64,000 bases of DNA from Mytilus trossulus. Lineage: Eukaryota; Mollusca; Bivalvia; Mytilida; Mytilidae. The position numbers and the translations under genes are program-made. Location: assembly GCF_036588685.1 (NCBI RefSeq), contig NC_086384.1, positions 14,708,195 through 14,772,194 of the forward strand, read 5' to 3'. Shown in pieces: positions 13,060 to 25,302 of the stretch; the stretch's first letter is position 1; each line of letters begins with the position of its first letter. The notes beneath the pieces are model-generated. The model saw nothing but the letters and a program-made list of their open reading frames with translations, did not search any database and was not told the origin of the DNA.

Positions 13060-15795
13060 CGGATTAATTTCCTTCCTATTTAACATTTTTTGTGGAATGA
13101 GGAAAAAGTGAATGATTTTGTTTAGTTCGGCTCATACCGATGCTAATGGACTAACTAACCCAAGTACCATTCACGAACGCCTGTCGTGCGACAAACGATG
13201 CCAGATAATGTAGCTGAGGTCTAACCCATCGAATTATTAGGATCCATCATAACGCTCGCAAGTGCTTTGGTCTTTAACTATTGTATTATTGAAAGTTGTG
13301 AGCCGAACCAAAATACTGACATTACCACTGTTTGTAGACGTTTCATCCCCAATGATCTGGTAGTGAACACCTCTGTTGTAATTACTAAATATAATTGATA
13401 TTGTTTATTATTTTATATAACTGGTTGTTTAAAATGTTTAATTATTCTAAAAAAAAATAACTTTTAGCACAGACATGTAATGAAAAAGAAATAATAATGA
13501 TATACATATTGTCTGCTTATGTTACCCCAAAAATGTTGTCAATATAGCTATTAATCCACCTTGTATTTTGATAAAAAGCCTTATCAATACTCAGTTTTAT
13601 ATGTTGCTACCTGCTTTTAGGCTTTAAGTCTATCTTCTGAACTGTTTTTATTTATAATTTCCAGGTCTAAGAGAGGATTGGCCGCTCGCAACATTAACCC
13701 CACAATGTTCATAAAATTTGTAGGTGTCATCACATCACAATATTCTTATATATTATTGCCTTAATATAACCAGACTTAGTAAAGAATTTCTTGTAGTTAC
13801 ATTCAGATAGAGATTTTATTAAAGAGGTCCTGCATCATTAGGTCATTGTGCTTCTGAAGGTTACCGAAATGATAGTTTTAAACATATACTAAAATTTTAA
13901 ATACGTCGGATATCTTTTTTAAAGATAGTTCTTGTTTTGAATAGATATAGGAAGATGTGGTGTGAGTGCCAATAAGACAACTCTCCGTCCAAATAACAAT
14001 TTAAAATGTAAATCATTATAGCCCAATGTACGGCCTTCAACACGGAACCTTGGCTCACACTTAACAACAAGCTATTATAAAGGGCCCTAAAATTACTACT
14101 GTAAAACTTTTCGGGAAAACCAACAATGAAGTATGTTTGCTCCGCATGAGATTAAAAATATTTGGACTAGCGTAACAATACAGATTAAGAACTTCATGAT
14201 CTAGCATAAGCTTTTCATTTGGTTACGTCAAAATTACTTTAGCATTAAAATAATGTTCTTTATACCATGTATGCATGCACTATTTATTCATAAACAGCAA
14301 ATTAAAGTCTTCTATTGAAAGTTTTCTCTTCTCTAGAAAGAGATGTGCTCCTCAAAATTGTTATCGACTGAAGTTTACAATTACTTAAGAATTCAGCAGT
14401 GCTAATTTTGAATATTTCATATCCTCGAAAACACGGAAAACATGTTTAAAGAACCAATTGAATTCCAATGCAGAATAATTCGTTAATTAGATCAAGGGAA
14501 AGTTAACTTTAAATCATTATTTAATTCAAATATCGCGTGTACTATGCTAATATAAAATTTTAATGAAGGAAACTGCTTGTTATTTGTATTTTAGATATTA
14601 TACTAAATTAGAAATTTATGCAAATCGTTCGTCACAAAAGAAAATATGTCTTTGAAAATTATGTGAATTAAAGCTAGCGAAACGTACTGCTGTGAATATC
14701 AAATAAGGTTATATAACGATAGTTTATCAATGATGCAACCTTTGATTCAGCCTCAATATTGCTGCTTAGAAATATATGATTAAAAAAAATTAAACCTGCA
14801 TATTTTGTATTAGTTTAAAGTATTAACAGATTTGATTGGGTGAGAGTTGTCCAATAGAATGTATGCATTTGCACATATGTATAATTCCGTCAGTATATGT
14901 AGATGCTAGAAATAACCTCAATGACTTGTGGTTACACATTTTATATCAACATCCATCATAATGGTAAGCATGTTCGATCGTGTTTGCCCATCATCGAATA
15001 TAAATATAGCATGCACATATTGGCACCGAAAGCACTTTCATAACACTACAAAAATGTAATTCTGATTAACAGACTTGACACAAAATTGTTTAATTTACAA
15101 TATAAGATACACTGTCAAGGAAATGGACGGATTAAATGCATTTACATTTGATCTTATTAGTTCAAAATTGGTTTTTAATTTTTATCTTAGTAATTTCTTA
15201 GTAACTTGTATAGCATTATAGGAAAAACATACTCTTGTAAACTCATATTACCTCGGAGAAATATACTTTCAAAACAAGCGCTTCTAAAATATAAAAATAA
15301 AGAAAAGGAATCATCGGTATAATTCGTAAATATAACTCAACATGCAGACATCTTACACGTTCAGGTATTTCATATCAAATCTTTTTTTGTAATATTCAGT
15401 ACAAAGCACAAAAATGTCAGTATTCACCTCAAAAGCTTACAAAATCTTTAAACTGACTTAATGAGAAGGGATATAGTTACGAACTGTTGTCAGGTCATTA
15501 CATATTGCATATTTTAGCTTTTATATTGATTCACTTAAAGGGTATTTGCATCGGAACTAAACACATTTATTTACAAAAAACAGTTGTTGGCATGACACGG
15601 GTTATGTTCTTTGCATATATGTTATGATAGTATGATACTTAACCCCTAACGGCAGGAATTGTGCCTGATATTCATATGATGAAGACATAACATTTCAATC
15701 AGTTTAAGTGAGGTATGGAGCTGGCATGTCAGTAAACTGCTAGTAGTCTGTTGTAATGTATGTATTATTGTCCTTTTATTTATTTTCTTTTGTTA
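13060..15795. other. Intergenic, one dispersed repeat
   Basis: AT-rich DNA without long frames. The only feature I can support is the family B repeat at 13940-14125. Confidence 0.5.
13940..14125 (+). repeat. Family B dispersed repeat (SINE-like)
   Basis: Contains GAAGATGTGGTGTGAGTGCC, GACAACTCTCC, GGCCTTCAACACGGA and GGCTCACAC. The same word order recurs at 22972, 37997, 38613 and 46110. Confidence 0.75.
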
Positions 15796-15799
15796 CATC

Positions 15800-16205
15800 T
15801 CCTGGCATTAAACTCGGACTTCTCTTGAACTGAATTTTAATGTGCGTATTGTTATGCGTTTACTTTTCTACATTGGCTAGAGGTATAGGGGGAGGGTTGA
15901 AATCTCATAAACATGTATAACCCTGCCGCAATTTTGCGCCTGTCCCAAGTCAGGAGCCTCTGGCCTTTTTTTTAATTTTTGTATGATTCTTAATTTTAGT
16001 TTCTTGTGAATAATTCGGAGTTTAGTATGACGTCCATTATCACCGTACAAGTATATATTTTTTAAGGGGCCAGCTGAAGAACGCCTACCGATGCGGGAGT
16101 TTCTCGCTATATTGAAGACCCATAAGTGGCCTTCGTCTATTGTCTGCTCTATGGTCGGGTTGTTTTCGCTTTGACACATTCCCTATTTCCTTTCTCAATT
16201 TTAAG
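15800..16205 (+). repeat. Family C dispersed repeat
   Basis: About 400 bp matching 50884-51278 nearly end to end (GCGCCTGTCCCAAGTCAGGA, then CATTCTCAATTTTA-like end). The 100-codon minus-strand frame inside it is part of the repeat. Confidence 0.8.
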
Positions 16206-16693
16206 CTTTAAATTGGAAATTGAATTTCTCTCGTAAAACTTTGATATCAACCGACTCAACTGTGTTATTTAACAAATGCACAGGGACTGAAACGAACACA
16301 CAAGCAATAACAAAAAACTAAAACAATAAAGTCGTATATCTAAATACAAAGTAATGGCATCCTTTTTCACACAAGACATTAAGGAAACCGAAAAACTTGT
16401 TATAACAAAAAAGATTAAAAAGATTTTACAGCATCAACAAAAGGCCATGCAATAAGTTTAAAAATATTAGTTTATAAGGGATTGGGAAACAAGTTTTGCA
16501 ACTTTAATAAATTATAATAAAACTACAGCAAACGTTCAATGTTAGTCCCTTTCCACTTTGCTGATGCGAGTGCTGCCTTGTAGCGGCCTCAGCCTGCTCT
16601 TTTTCGAAATCTACAAGGGTGTCTTTAACGTGCAAGAGATATGGCTCTCTCTTAACACGGGTCAGACATTTTTCTCTTCCTTCCAACGGACTA

Positions 16694-16735
16694 CAGATGG
16701 GTGCGGTCCTAACCTTGATAAAAGTTAACTTGAGA
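16694..16735 (+). repeat. Left terminal inverted repeat
   Basis: CAGATGGGTGC start after a TA, then CCTAACC and AAGTTAACTTGA. Confidence 0.75.
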
Positions 16736-16771
16736 ATTTTTAAGCAGTCAAGTAAGTTAACTTCGTCGTAG

Positions 16772-17060
16772 ATGGACCAGACCTACGGTCTGCTTTTTTA
16801 GGACTGCTGCAGACCTATCGACAAGTCTGCTCCAGACCAGACCTGTGGACAAGTCTGCTTTTGACCAGTCCTGAGGACAGGTCTGCCCCAGACCAGACTT
16901 GTGGACAAGTCTGCTTTTGACAAGTCCTGAGGACAGGTCTGCCTCAGACCAGACCTGTGGACAGGTCTGCTCCTGACCAGACCTGAGGACAGGTCTGCTT
17001 TTGACCAGACCTGTGGACAAGTCTGCTATTGACCAGACCTGAGGACAGGTCTGCTTATGG
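16772..17060. repeat. 28 bp hairpin minisatellite
   Basis: GTCTGC recurs every 28 bp from 16825 to 17049. Each monomer contains CAGACCTG-TGGA-CAGGTCTG or a close variant, a perfect 8 bp stem with a 4 bp loop. CTGTGG and CTGAGG versions alternate in much of the array, giving a 56 bp dimer. The minus-strand frame across it is a repeat artefact. Confidence 0.88.
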
Positions 17061-18052
17061 CAGATTATCGTTATAAGAGTTTTCTTATCAGACTTGAGCT
17101 TTCATTAAAATATGTAAACAACATTCGCCGTGATTTTTTTTCCACAGATATCATTTATTATTTACTCGCTAGACTCTACTAGATATTATACAAATGCTCT
17201 CTTTTATTTGATATACATGTATTCTTATATAAATAAAAAATGGCTATACGATCACACAGAGTTTTTTTTATTAGAAGGCGGATAGAAAGGTTATCCAACG
17301 CATCGGAACAATATTCTTATATCACGGGATATCGGCAACATTGTCTACGTTACTTCGTTCCCCGTTGTTTACCTGTCCCTTCCTCAATTTTACTTTATGC
17401 ATAAATTTATACTTGCATGGATATTTCATTGATATTCAACTTGCTTGCATTGGATTTACTATTCTATTTCCCGCAGAATATTCTAACAGAAATTGTACAG
17501 TGTCCATAAGCATACGGTGTGGTAAAACTATCAACAATCTCGTCAAATTCGTCAGATTTGTCATTGCCGATATTTATATGGGACGTCCTAAAATTATACT
17601 CAATGCGCATTTTAATGAAAAAGTTGCAACTTGACGTTTAACTATAAACAAAATCAATCAACCGACATAATAGATTCCAAGAAGAGAACCTCGTATACTT
17701 TTTTTTATTAAATCATTGTAAATAGTACAAATGGATTCAGACAAGTCAATGAAACAAAGTTATAGGCAATACACTAAACAAAACATGATTAAGTGTTATT
17801 CAACACAAAATAAAACGTTGACAGAATCCCTTTTAATTAGAAAGGAATATTATTTTTTTTAACAATACACTTTAAAAAACATGATTAAGATTCATTAAAC
17901 ACATAAAAAATGCTGTCTCGCTTTATTTTGAGACAATAAAATCAATTATACTTTTAAGAATACTACTTGCCAAAACTTGATTACAAAGTTATTAAACACA
18001 AAACCTGCAAGGACTTAAAATATATATACGTCCCTGACAAAACCAATTAAAA

Positions 18053-18175
18053 TTGGGCGCGAACATGTAGGGTGCGAACGGACTTTGGGTTCGAACATGT
18101 GGGGTGCGAAAGAGAAAGGGGGCGAACATGAGTGGGTGCGAACGTGAATGGGCGCGAACGGACCCGGATTCATGT
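18053..18175 (+). repeat. G-rich minisatellite GGGTGCGAAC
   Basis: About seven diverged copies of GGG[TC]GCGAAC(ATG), 15-25 bp apart. Much more GC-rich than the surrounding DNA. Confidence 0.7.
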
Positions 18176-18424
18176 CAGTGTTGGTACGGATTCGTTGGTA
18201 CTTTGATGATGTGGCATAATAGTTTTGTTTTACACGTACACCATGATCATGAACTCCTATATATGATGTGACTGTTATTATGAATAAAGAGATGAAATTC
18301 TGACATTCTCAATTTATTCAGAATATTTTTTGCATTAATAGTTTTCCAATATTATTGATTACGTGTACATTTACGGTCCTACTAAAATGTGAACAGGAGC
18401 GCCAGAAGACGTTAAGGCGCTCGG

Positions 18425-21400
18425 TACAATGGTATGCGAGTATATAGATTTGCAAATAAAAGTGCACATATGATCAGTTTTGGTCAAATAGTTTTGTTTT
18501 CCAAGTCAGCATGAGGTATTAAAACTACTGAAATTTTGTTACGTATCAATATTTTGAATAAAAGGAGGACACGCTGGTATCCTAAATTTATGCGACAAAA
18601 ATTTGTTGTTATTAAATTGCAATATTGCTGTCCATTGTCATGATTATATTATACATTGACTCCTGACATAAAAAATATGGCTGATTAATACTATGCGGGT
18701 ACGTCATGGTGTATATAGATTTACAAATTAAAGTGCACAAATGGTCAGTTTTGGTAATGCGGTCAAAAAATTTTGTTGTACAAGTCAGCCAGAGGTATCT
18801 AAACAACTGAAATTTTGTTACGTATCAATATTTTGAATAAAATGAGGACATGCTGGTATCCTAAATTTATGCGAACAAAAATTTGTTGTTGTTATATTGC
18901 AATATTGCTGTCCATTGTCATGATTATATTATACATTGATTCCTGACATAAAAAATATGGCTGATTAATACTATGCGGGTACGTCATGGTGTATATAGAT
19001 TTACAAATTAAAGTGCACAAATGGTCAGTTTTGGTAATGCATCAAATAATTTTGTTGTACAAGTCAGCCGGAGGTATCAAAACTACTAAAATTTTGTTAC
19101 GTATCAATATTTTGAATAAAATCAGGACATGCTGGTATCCTAGATTTATGGGAACAAAAATTTGTTGTTGTTATATTGCAATATTGCTGTCCATTGTCAT
19201 GATTGTATTATACATTAAATCCTGACATAAAAAAAATGACTGATTTACTATCTGGGTATATAGATTTTCAAATTAAAGTGCATATATGGTCAGTTTTGGT
19301 AATGCGGTCAAATAATTTTGTTGTACAAGTCAACTGGAGGTATCAAAACTACTGAAATTTTGTTACGTATCAATATTTTGAATAAAATGAGGACATGCTG
19401 GTATCCCAAATTGATGCGAACAAAAAATTCGTTGTTATTATATTGCAATATTGCTGTCCATTGTCATGATTGTATTATACTTTGAATCCTGACATAAAAA
19501 ATATGGCTGATTTACTATGCTGGTATATAGATTTACAAATTAAAGTGCATATATGGTCAGTTTTGGTAATGAGGTCAAATAATTTTGTTGTACGAGTCAA
19601 CTGGAGGCATCAAAACTACTGAAATTTTGTTACGTATCAGTATTTTAAGTAAAAAGAGGACATGCTGGCACCCTTAATTTAGGCGAGCAAAAATTTGTTG
19701 TTATTATATTGCAATATTGCTGTCCATTGTCATGATTGTATTGTACATTAAATCCTGACATAAAAAAAATGACTGATTTACTGTCTGGGTATAAAGATTT
19801 TCAAATTAAAGTGCACATATGGTCAGTTTTGGTAATGCGGTCAAATAATTTTGTTGTACAAGTCAACTGGAGGTATCAAAACTACTGAAATTTTGTTACG
19901 TATCAATATTTTGAATAAAATGAGGACATGCTGGTATCCCAAATTGATGCGAACAAAAAATTCGTTGTTATTATATTGCAATATTGCTGTCCATTGTCAT
20001 GATTGTATTATACTTTGAATCCTGACATAAAAAATATGGCTGATTTACTATGCTGGTATATAGATTTACAAATTAAAGTGCATATATGGTAAGTTTTGGT
20101 GGATGCGGTCAAATAATTTTGTTGTACAAGTCAACTGGAGGCATCAAAACTACTGAAATTTTGTTACGTATCAGTATTTTAAGTAAAAAGAGGACATGCT
20201 GGCACCCTTAATTTAGGCGAGCAAAAATTTGTTGTTATTATATTGCAATATTGCTGTCCATTGTCATGATTGTATTGTACATTAAATCCTGACATAAACA
20301 AAATGACTGATTTACTGTCTGGGTATATAGATTTTGAAATTAAAGTGCACATATGGTCAGTTTTGGTAATGAGGTCAAATAATTTTGTTGTACAAGTCAA
20401 CTGGAGGTATCAAAGCTACTGAAATTTTGTTACGTATCAGTATTTTAAGTAAAAAGAGGACATGCTGGTATCCTAAATTTAGGCGAACAAAAATTTGTTG
20501 TTATTATATTGCAATATTGCTGTCCATTGTCATGATTGTATTATACATTAAATCCTGACATAAAAAAAATGACTGATTTACTGTCTGGGTATATAGATTT
20601 TCAAATTAATTTGCACATATGGTCAGTTTTTGGTAATGCGGTCAAATAATTTTGTTGTACAAGTCAACTGGAGGTATCAAAACTACTGAAATTTTGTTAC
20701 GTATCAATATTTTGAATAAAATGAGGACATGCTGGTATCCTAAATTTATGCGAACAAAAATTTGTTGTTATTATATTGCAATATTGCTGTCCATTGTCAT
20801 GATTATATTATACATTGAATCCTGGCATAAAAAATATGGCTGATTTACTATGCGTGTATACATGGTATATAGATTTACAAATTAAAGTGCACATATGGTC
20901 AGTTTTGGTGGATGCAGTCAACTAATTTTGTTGTACAAGTCAGCTGGAGGTATCAAAACTACTGAAATTGTGTTACGTATCAATATTTTGAATAAAATGA
21001 GGACATGCTGGTATCCTAAATTGATGTGAACAAAAATTTGTTGTTATTATATTGCAATATTGCTGTCCATTGTCATTATTGTATTATACATTGATTCTGG
21101 CATAAAAAATATTGCTGATTAACTATGCAGGTATCTAGATTTACAAATTAAAGTGCACATATGGTCAGTTTTGGTGGATGCGGTCAACTAATTTAGTTGT
21201 ACAAGTCAGCTGGAGGTATCAAAACTACTGAAATTTTGTTACGTATCAATATTTTGAATAAAATGAGGACATGCTGGTATCCTAAATTTTTGCGAACAAA
21301 AAATTGTTGTTATTATATTGCAATATTACTGTCCATTGTCATGATTGTATTATACATGGAATCCTGACATAAAAAAAAATATGGCTGATTTACTATGCGG

Positions 21401-21592
21401 GTATATAGATTTACAAATTAAAGTGCATATATGGTCAGTTTTGGTGGATGCGGTCAATTAATTTTGTTGTACAGGTCAACTGGAGGCATCAAAACTACTG
21501 AAATTTTGTTACGTATCAGTATTTTGAGTAAAAAGAGGACATGTTGGCACCCTTAATTTAGGCGAGCAAAAATTTGTAGTCATTATTTAAAT
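18425..21592. repeat. ~268 bp satellite, 12 copies
   Basis: The AAGTGCA[CT] landmark occurs at 18461, 18732, 19012, 19277, 19544, 19810, 20077, 20344, 20611, 20886, 21152 and 21422. Spacing is 265-280 bp. Two monomer types alternate in the middle (TTTGAATAAAATGAG versus TTTTAAGTAAAAAGAG), giving a ~533 bp dimer from 19265 to 20335. Several 60-80 codon frames are by-products. Confidence 0.92.
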
Positions 21593-21934
21593 GAATTAAA
21601 CTGTTGCTGATTGTGGCTGCATAGTTCAAAGATGTATAACTAACAAGGACGTATACATCTAACATCAAATATACTTCTTTTCAAAAATATACAGAATATG
21701 ATTGATTTTGATCTCGGAATATATATATATTCAGTGCCTTTTATCATTGTAACCGAGATCGTTTTTATAATAGATAGATTGTCAGATCACAGATAATTTT
21801 GTGTTACGTTCTGTGCGTACTTATTTTCAAATATTTGTATTTAATCCTGTTCATAAAACGGAAGTATTAATTTTCAAATTACTTTATTTTCGATGTTTAT
21901 ACTACGAAAAAAAGATATATTTTTTTTCAATCAA

Positions 21935-22330
21935 CGAAGAGCGGTCCTGGTTACAAGTTAACTTAGTGTAGAGCAGACCAGTCAAAAGTTAACTTGGGAA
22001 CAGGTCTTGTTTTGATCGGATTTGTCCAAGCAGAAGTTAACTTTTTGGCAGGACCGGTTTCCAAGTTAACTTATGTTAACTTTATGACAGGACTGGTTCC
22101 GAAGTTAACTTATGTTAACCATTATGACAGGACTGGTTCGAAGTTAACTTATATCAATAGCGGACCTGTTTCCAAGTTAACTTTTTGGCAGACATAAAAA
22201 CAGTCCTAGGACCAAGTCCGCTTTTCAAGTTAACTAGATTTTGGTCCTAGGACTGGTCAGAGCAGTCCTATATTCGGTCACAGGTTAACTTTGACCAGTC
22301 CAAATGACTGGTTATCAAGTTAACTTGATG
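21935..22330. repeat. AAGTTAACTT-rich subterminal repeat
   Basis: About 12 GTTAAC palindromes interspersed with GGACTGGT/ACCAGTCC words in irregular 28-50 bp units. Two GTTAAC copies also sit at the left end of the element (16724, 16757). Confidence 0.75.
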
Positions 22331-22355
22331 TACAGGTTAGGAGTGCACCCATCTG
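22313..22355 (-). repeat. Right terminal inverted repeat
   Basis: Ends GCACCCATCTG before a TA; reverse complement of the left end with two mismatches over the first 21 bp. Confidence 0.75.
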
Positions 22356-22429
22356 TATCATCGTTTTCTCCAGACCATACTCGCAAATGGTGTCAAAGAA
22401 GAGAGCCGAAAATTTGGTCCCTGAAATTT

Positions 22430-22465
22430 CATCCAATAACGGGAATCGAACCAGGAACCTTTTGT
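22430..22465 (-). other. B-box-like motif next to the TIR element
   Basis: The minus strand reads GGTTCGATTCCCGTT, close to the tRNA B-box consensus. No convincing A box or tRNA fold is seen, so at most this is a tRNA-derived SINE remnant. Confidence 0.25.
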
Positions 22466-22971
22466 GTAAGTAGTTTTTAGGCATGCAATTATTTTTTAAT
22501 AAAACTAGCAAAAGGACATGAAAGGGATAGCAATAAAAAAAGGTGTTTATGTACATATCGAGAAAGACATATAACTTGAATTTTAATACAAATGACTAAG
22601 ATACACGGACATGGAAGTAAGTCTCGGCAAAAAATTGCATATCTACAATCATGTAAAGTCAGGCAATCGCTAAAGTACATAAAATCTACAAAGACCAATG
22701 GATATGAAACATTTATCTTACCTCCCATACAATCAAAGGAATATGATTGGTTAAACAACAACGTCGTAGAGACTGTGTATATTCCATGTTGGGTATATAG
22801 GCGGGACTTATTTTAATACACGATAAGTAGAAGTGTTACGTCCCTTTCTTAAAACAAAACGGTATTGAGGGAAAATCTTAAAAGTTTCAACAGACAACGA
22901 AATTGATGATGATGATGATCATGATTGCATTAAATTCCTAAAACACATTTAAAGCTAACAAGTATTTGATT

Positions 22972-23116
22972 GTTGGCATTGTTGTTCGGTGTGAGCCAAG
23001 GCTCCGTGGTGAAGGCCGTACTTTAACCTATAATGGTTTAATTTTTAAATTGTTATTTGGATGGAGAGTTGTCTCATTGGCACTCACACCACATCTTCCT
23101 ATATCTATTTGTTTTT
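22972..23116 (-). repeat. Family B dispersed repeat
   Basis: Reverse-oriented copy: GGTGTGAGCCAAGGCTCCGT through GGCACTCACACCACATCTTC. Confidence 0.75.
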
Positions 23117-23199
23117 ATATTGAACAAAAGAAGAAGATTCTTTATACTAACGGTAATGAAGAATTAATGATTTTGATTGGCCACTAGTTTAAATAAAAG

Positions 23200-25015
23200 A
23201 TGTTGAGATAGAAGGCACGATAGATTCGTTATATAGTGTGTTATTGGCCTAATACGATTTCATATGGAATAAATTGACCCCATTGCCATCGGATTTTGTC
23301 ACAAGCACACTAATAAACTATAAATATATAGAAAAACAAAAACCAAAGCATATATAAGATTAAAAAGACAAACGCATATGAAAAAGTATACCGATAACGA
23401 AGACCAAATGATGTGAAACATCAAATAGACCACCAAAAAAAAAATTGTGTGTTTGTGTGAACATGTAGGCCCCAAAGGCAATACAAGTTTTACAATATAT
23501 ATTGACAGTACTAGTAAAATAGATACCAGAATATCAAATTAAAAATCCCACGAGACGATTCAAATATCGACAGCAATGACCAAAGGACAAAAAATTGCAA
23601 TACAGGGTTGAAATCAATGATTCAGATCTACACGTCCAAATTAACAAAAGACCAGACAACAAGAAATGACTATTACGTAAAAAATACAATATCCATTTTG
23701 AACTGATTTCGTAAAACTGGTGAAATTCTCGGCAGAGATCTATTTCAGTATCGTTTTTATCGTTTTACAGACTACATATTATGCGATCCAGTGGGCGGAA
23801 TTAATTTGTCTATATTTTTTAGTCATTAAAGTCGACAGCCACGTATAATTAAATAATGCTGTAAAGAACTGTTTCATGTTTTCCAGACAACATCTTTGAT
23901 TATTTATTGTACATACCAATAAAACTGAGCACAGTAGAGTAAGAATTTTAGTATTGTCTTTGTATGATAACTTGTTAGGCTTAAATACTACTTTTTTTAT
24001 CCTTAGATGAATCATAATTTGTTGACTTTGGTGAACGCATTATCAAAACAAACTTGAAACAAAGAATACCACAGATACAATAACGTTTATATCATATCTA
24101 GATTTACCAAGTGATAAACTTGCATGTATCCCATCAACATGAGGAGTAGGGTCCTTTTACCCTCTTGAAGTACATAGGGTTATTCTGTCTTCTGATTGAG
24201 GTCGTTTTGCTCATCAGTCTTTTTATGTGTATTTTTTTTTTACATAATGTTGTTTGGCTTTTGATAGTTTTTTGTTATAAGCAATGGCGTTAGTTAATCT
24301 CGACTCAATTCAATGTACTCTTGAAATCTGCCGCTTGTTTCCCAAAAGTTTCCCGGGAATAATCACAAGTCGAACGACCGTTATGGGATAGACTTTTCAT
24401 AGTTGACCATTGATATGGTTTTGATTTCGTTTCCAGATACTCTTCTCCTCAATTGTAACATCAGGGAATGAGGGTTATCATTGATTGTTGTTCTATCAAC
24501 AGCAACACGGCGGTTGTACCGAGTGGATTCCATTATATTTCTAAGTGGCACGTTCTGCCCAGTCTTTTGTTTTCTATCGGATGTTTATGATTTTTTACGT
24601 CTTTTGTAGTTTCTTGTGTCTTCCCATTGTGTTGTCAGTTTATCACAACAATCTGCAACAATGAGAAAACCCCGATACTAAATAATCATCTGTGAAATAC
24701 CTCTTCACGATTAGTGATATGCCTGGTATACAGGAAGGGGTTTATTTCTCAAGTCCAGAATATGGCAGATATTGTCACCTTTTCGTCGTTGTTTGCTTTT
24801 GCCAGTTTTTATGGACTTTTACGTTTTGACAATTTGAATAAACTTTGAAGTTCGGTGTTTTTTCTGTGTTTTTTAATATCTTTGTTTTACGCTTCTATAC
24901 CAATGTAGTCCACATTCTACAATTTTCAATCGTTTAAAAATCTGAACCTGTACTATTGGAGTTTTAAAATTTACGCAATAGATCCTAATACCCTGATACA
25001 AAAAAAAACATGTTT
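23200..25015. other. Intergenic; diverged retroelement-like tail at 24400-24660
   Basis: No gene seen. The 24400-24660 stretch ends GTGTTGTCAGTTTATCAC and holds CAACACGGCGG, a plan similar to family A but too diverged to assign firmly. Confidence 0.4.
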
Positions 25016-25019
25016 AACC

Positions 25020-25302
25020 TCGTCGTATGTTTGCGCCTGTCTCAAGTCAGGAGCCTCTGGTCTTTGTTAGTCTTGTATTATTTTAATTTTAGTTTCTTGT
25101 GTACAATTTGGAAATTAGTATGGCGTTCATTATCACTGAACTAGTATATATTTGTTTAGGGGCCAGCTCAAGAACGCCTCTGGGTGCGGGAATTTCTCGT
25201 TTCATTGAAGACCTGTTGGTGACCTTCTGCTGTTGTTTTTTCTTTGGTCGGGTTGTTATCTTTTTGACACATTCCCTATTTCCATTCTCAATTTATATTC
25301 CA
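25020..25302 (+). repeat. Family C dispersed repeat, joined to family A
   Basis: Same blocks as 15800-16205 (CAAGTCAGGAGCCTCTGG, GGCCAGCT, TTTGACACATTCCC). Its end runs straight into a family A retroelement tail. Confidence 0.75.

Larger units (their letters stand above)
16694..22355. mobile_element. 5.66 kb TIR-bounded element carrying satellite arrays
   Basis: The left end CAGATGGGTGCGGTCCTAACC and the reverse complement of the right end (CAGATGGGTGCACTCCTAACC) match at 19 of 21 positions. Both then reach AAGTTAACTTGA within about 7 bp. TA flanks both ends (16692-16693, 22356-22357), as expected of a TA-duplicating DNA transposon such as Tc1/mariner. Inside are a 28 bp hairpin array, a G-rich minisatellite, a ~268 bp satellite and a GTTAAC-rich right end. 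I find no transposase, so it would be non-autonomous. The two ends could also be separate small elements flanking a satellite. Confidence 0.68.

Noticed and set aside
15877-16179. 100-codon minus-strand frame
   Set aside because: Falls within dispersed repeat family C, whose other copies lack the frame.
16757-17020. 87-codon minus-strand frame rich in SGLVKSRL-type repeats
   Set aside because: Arises from the 28 bp hairpin array; not a protein repeat.
18612-20843. Several 60-80 codon frames on both strands
   Set aside because: Each is the same segment of the 268 bp satellite read in different monomers.
22430-22465. Possible tRNA gene from the B-box-like motif
   Set aside because: No A box, no cloverleaf arms and no terminator found around it.
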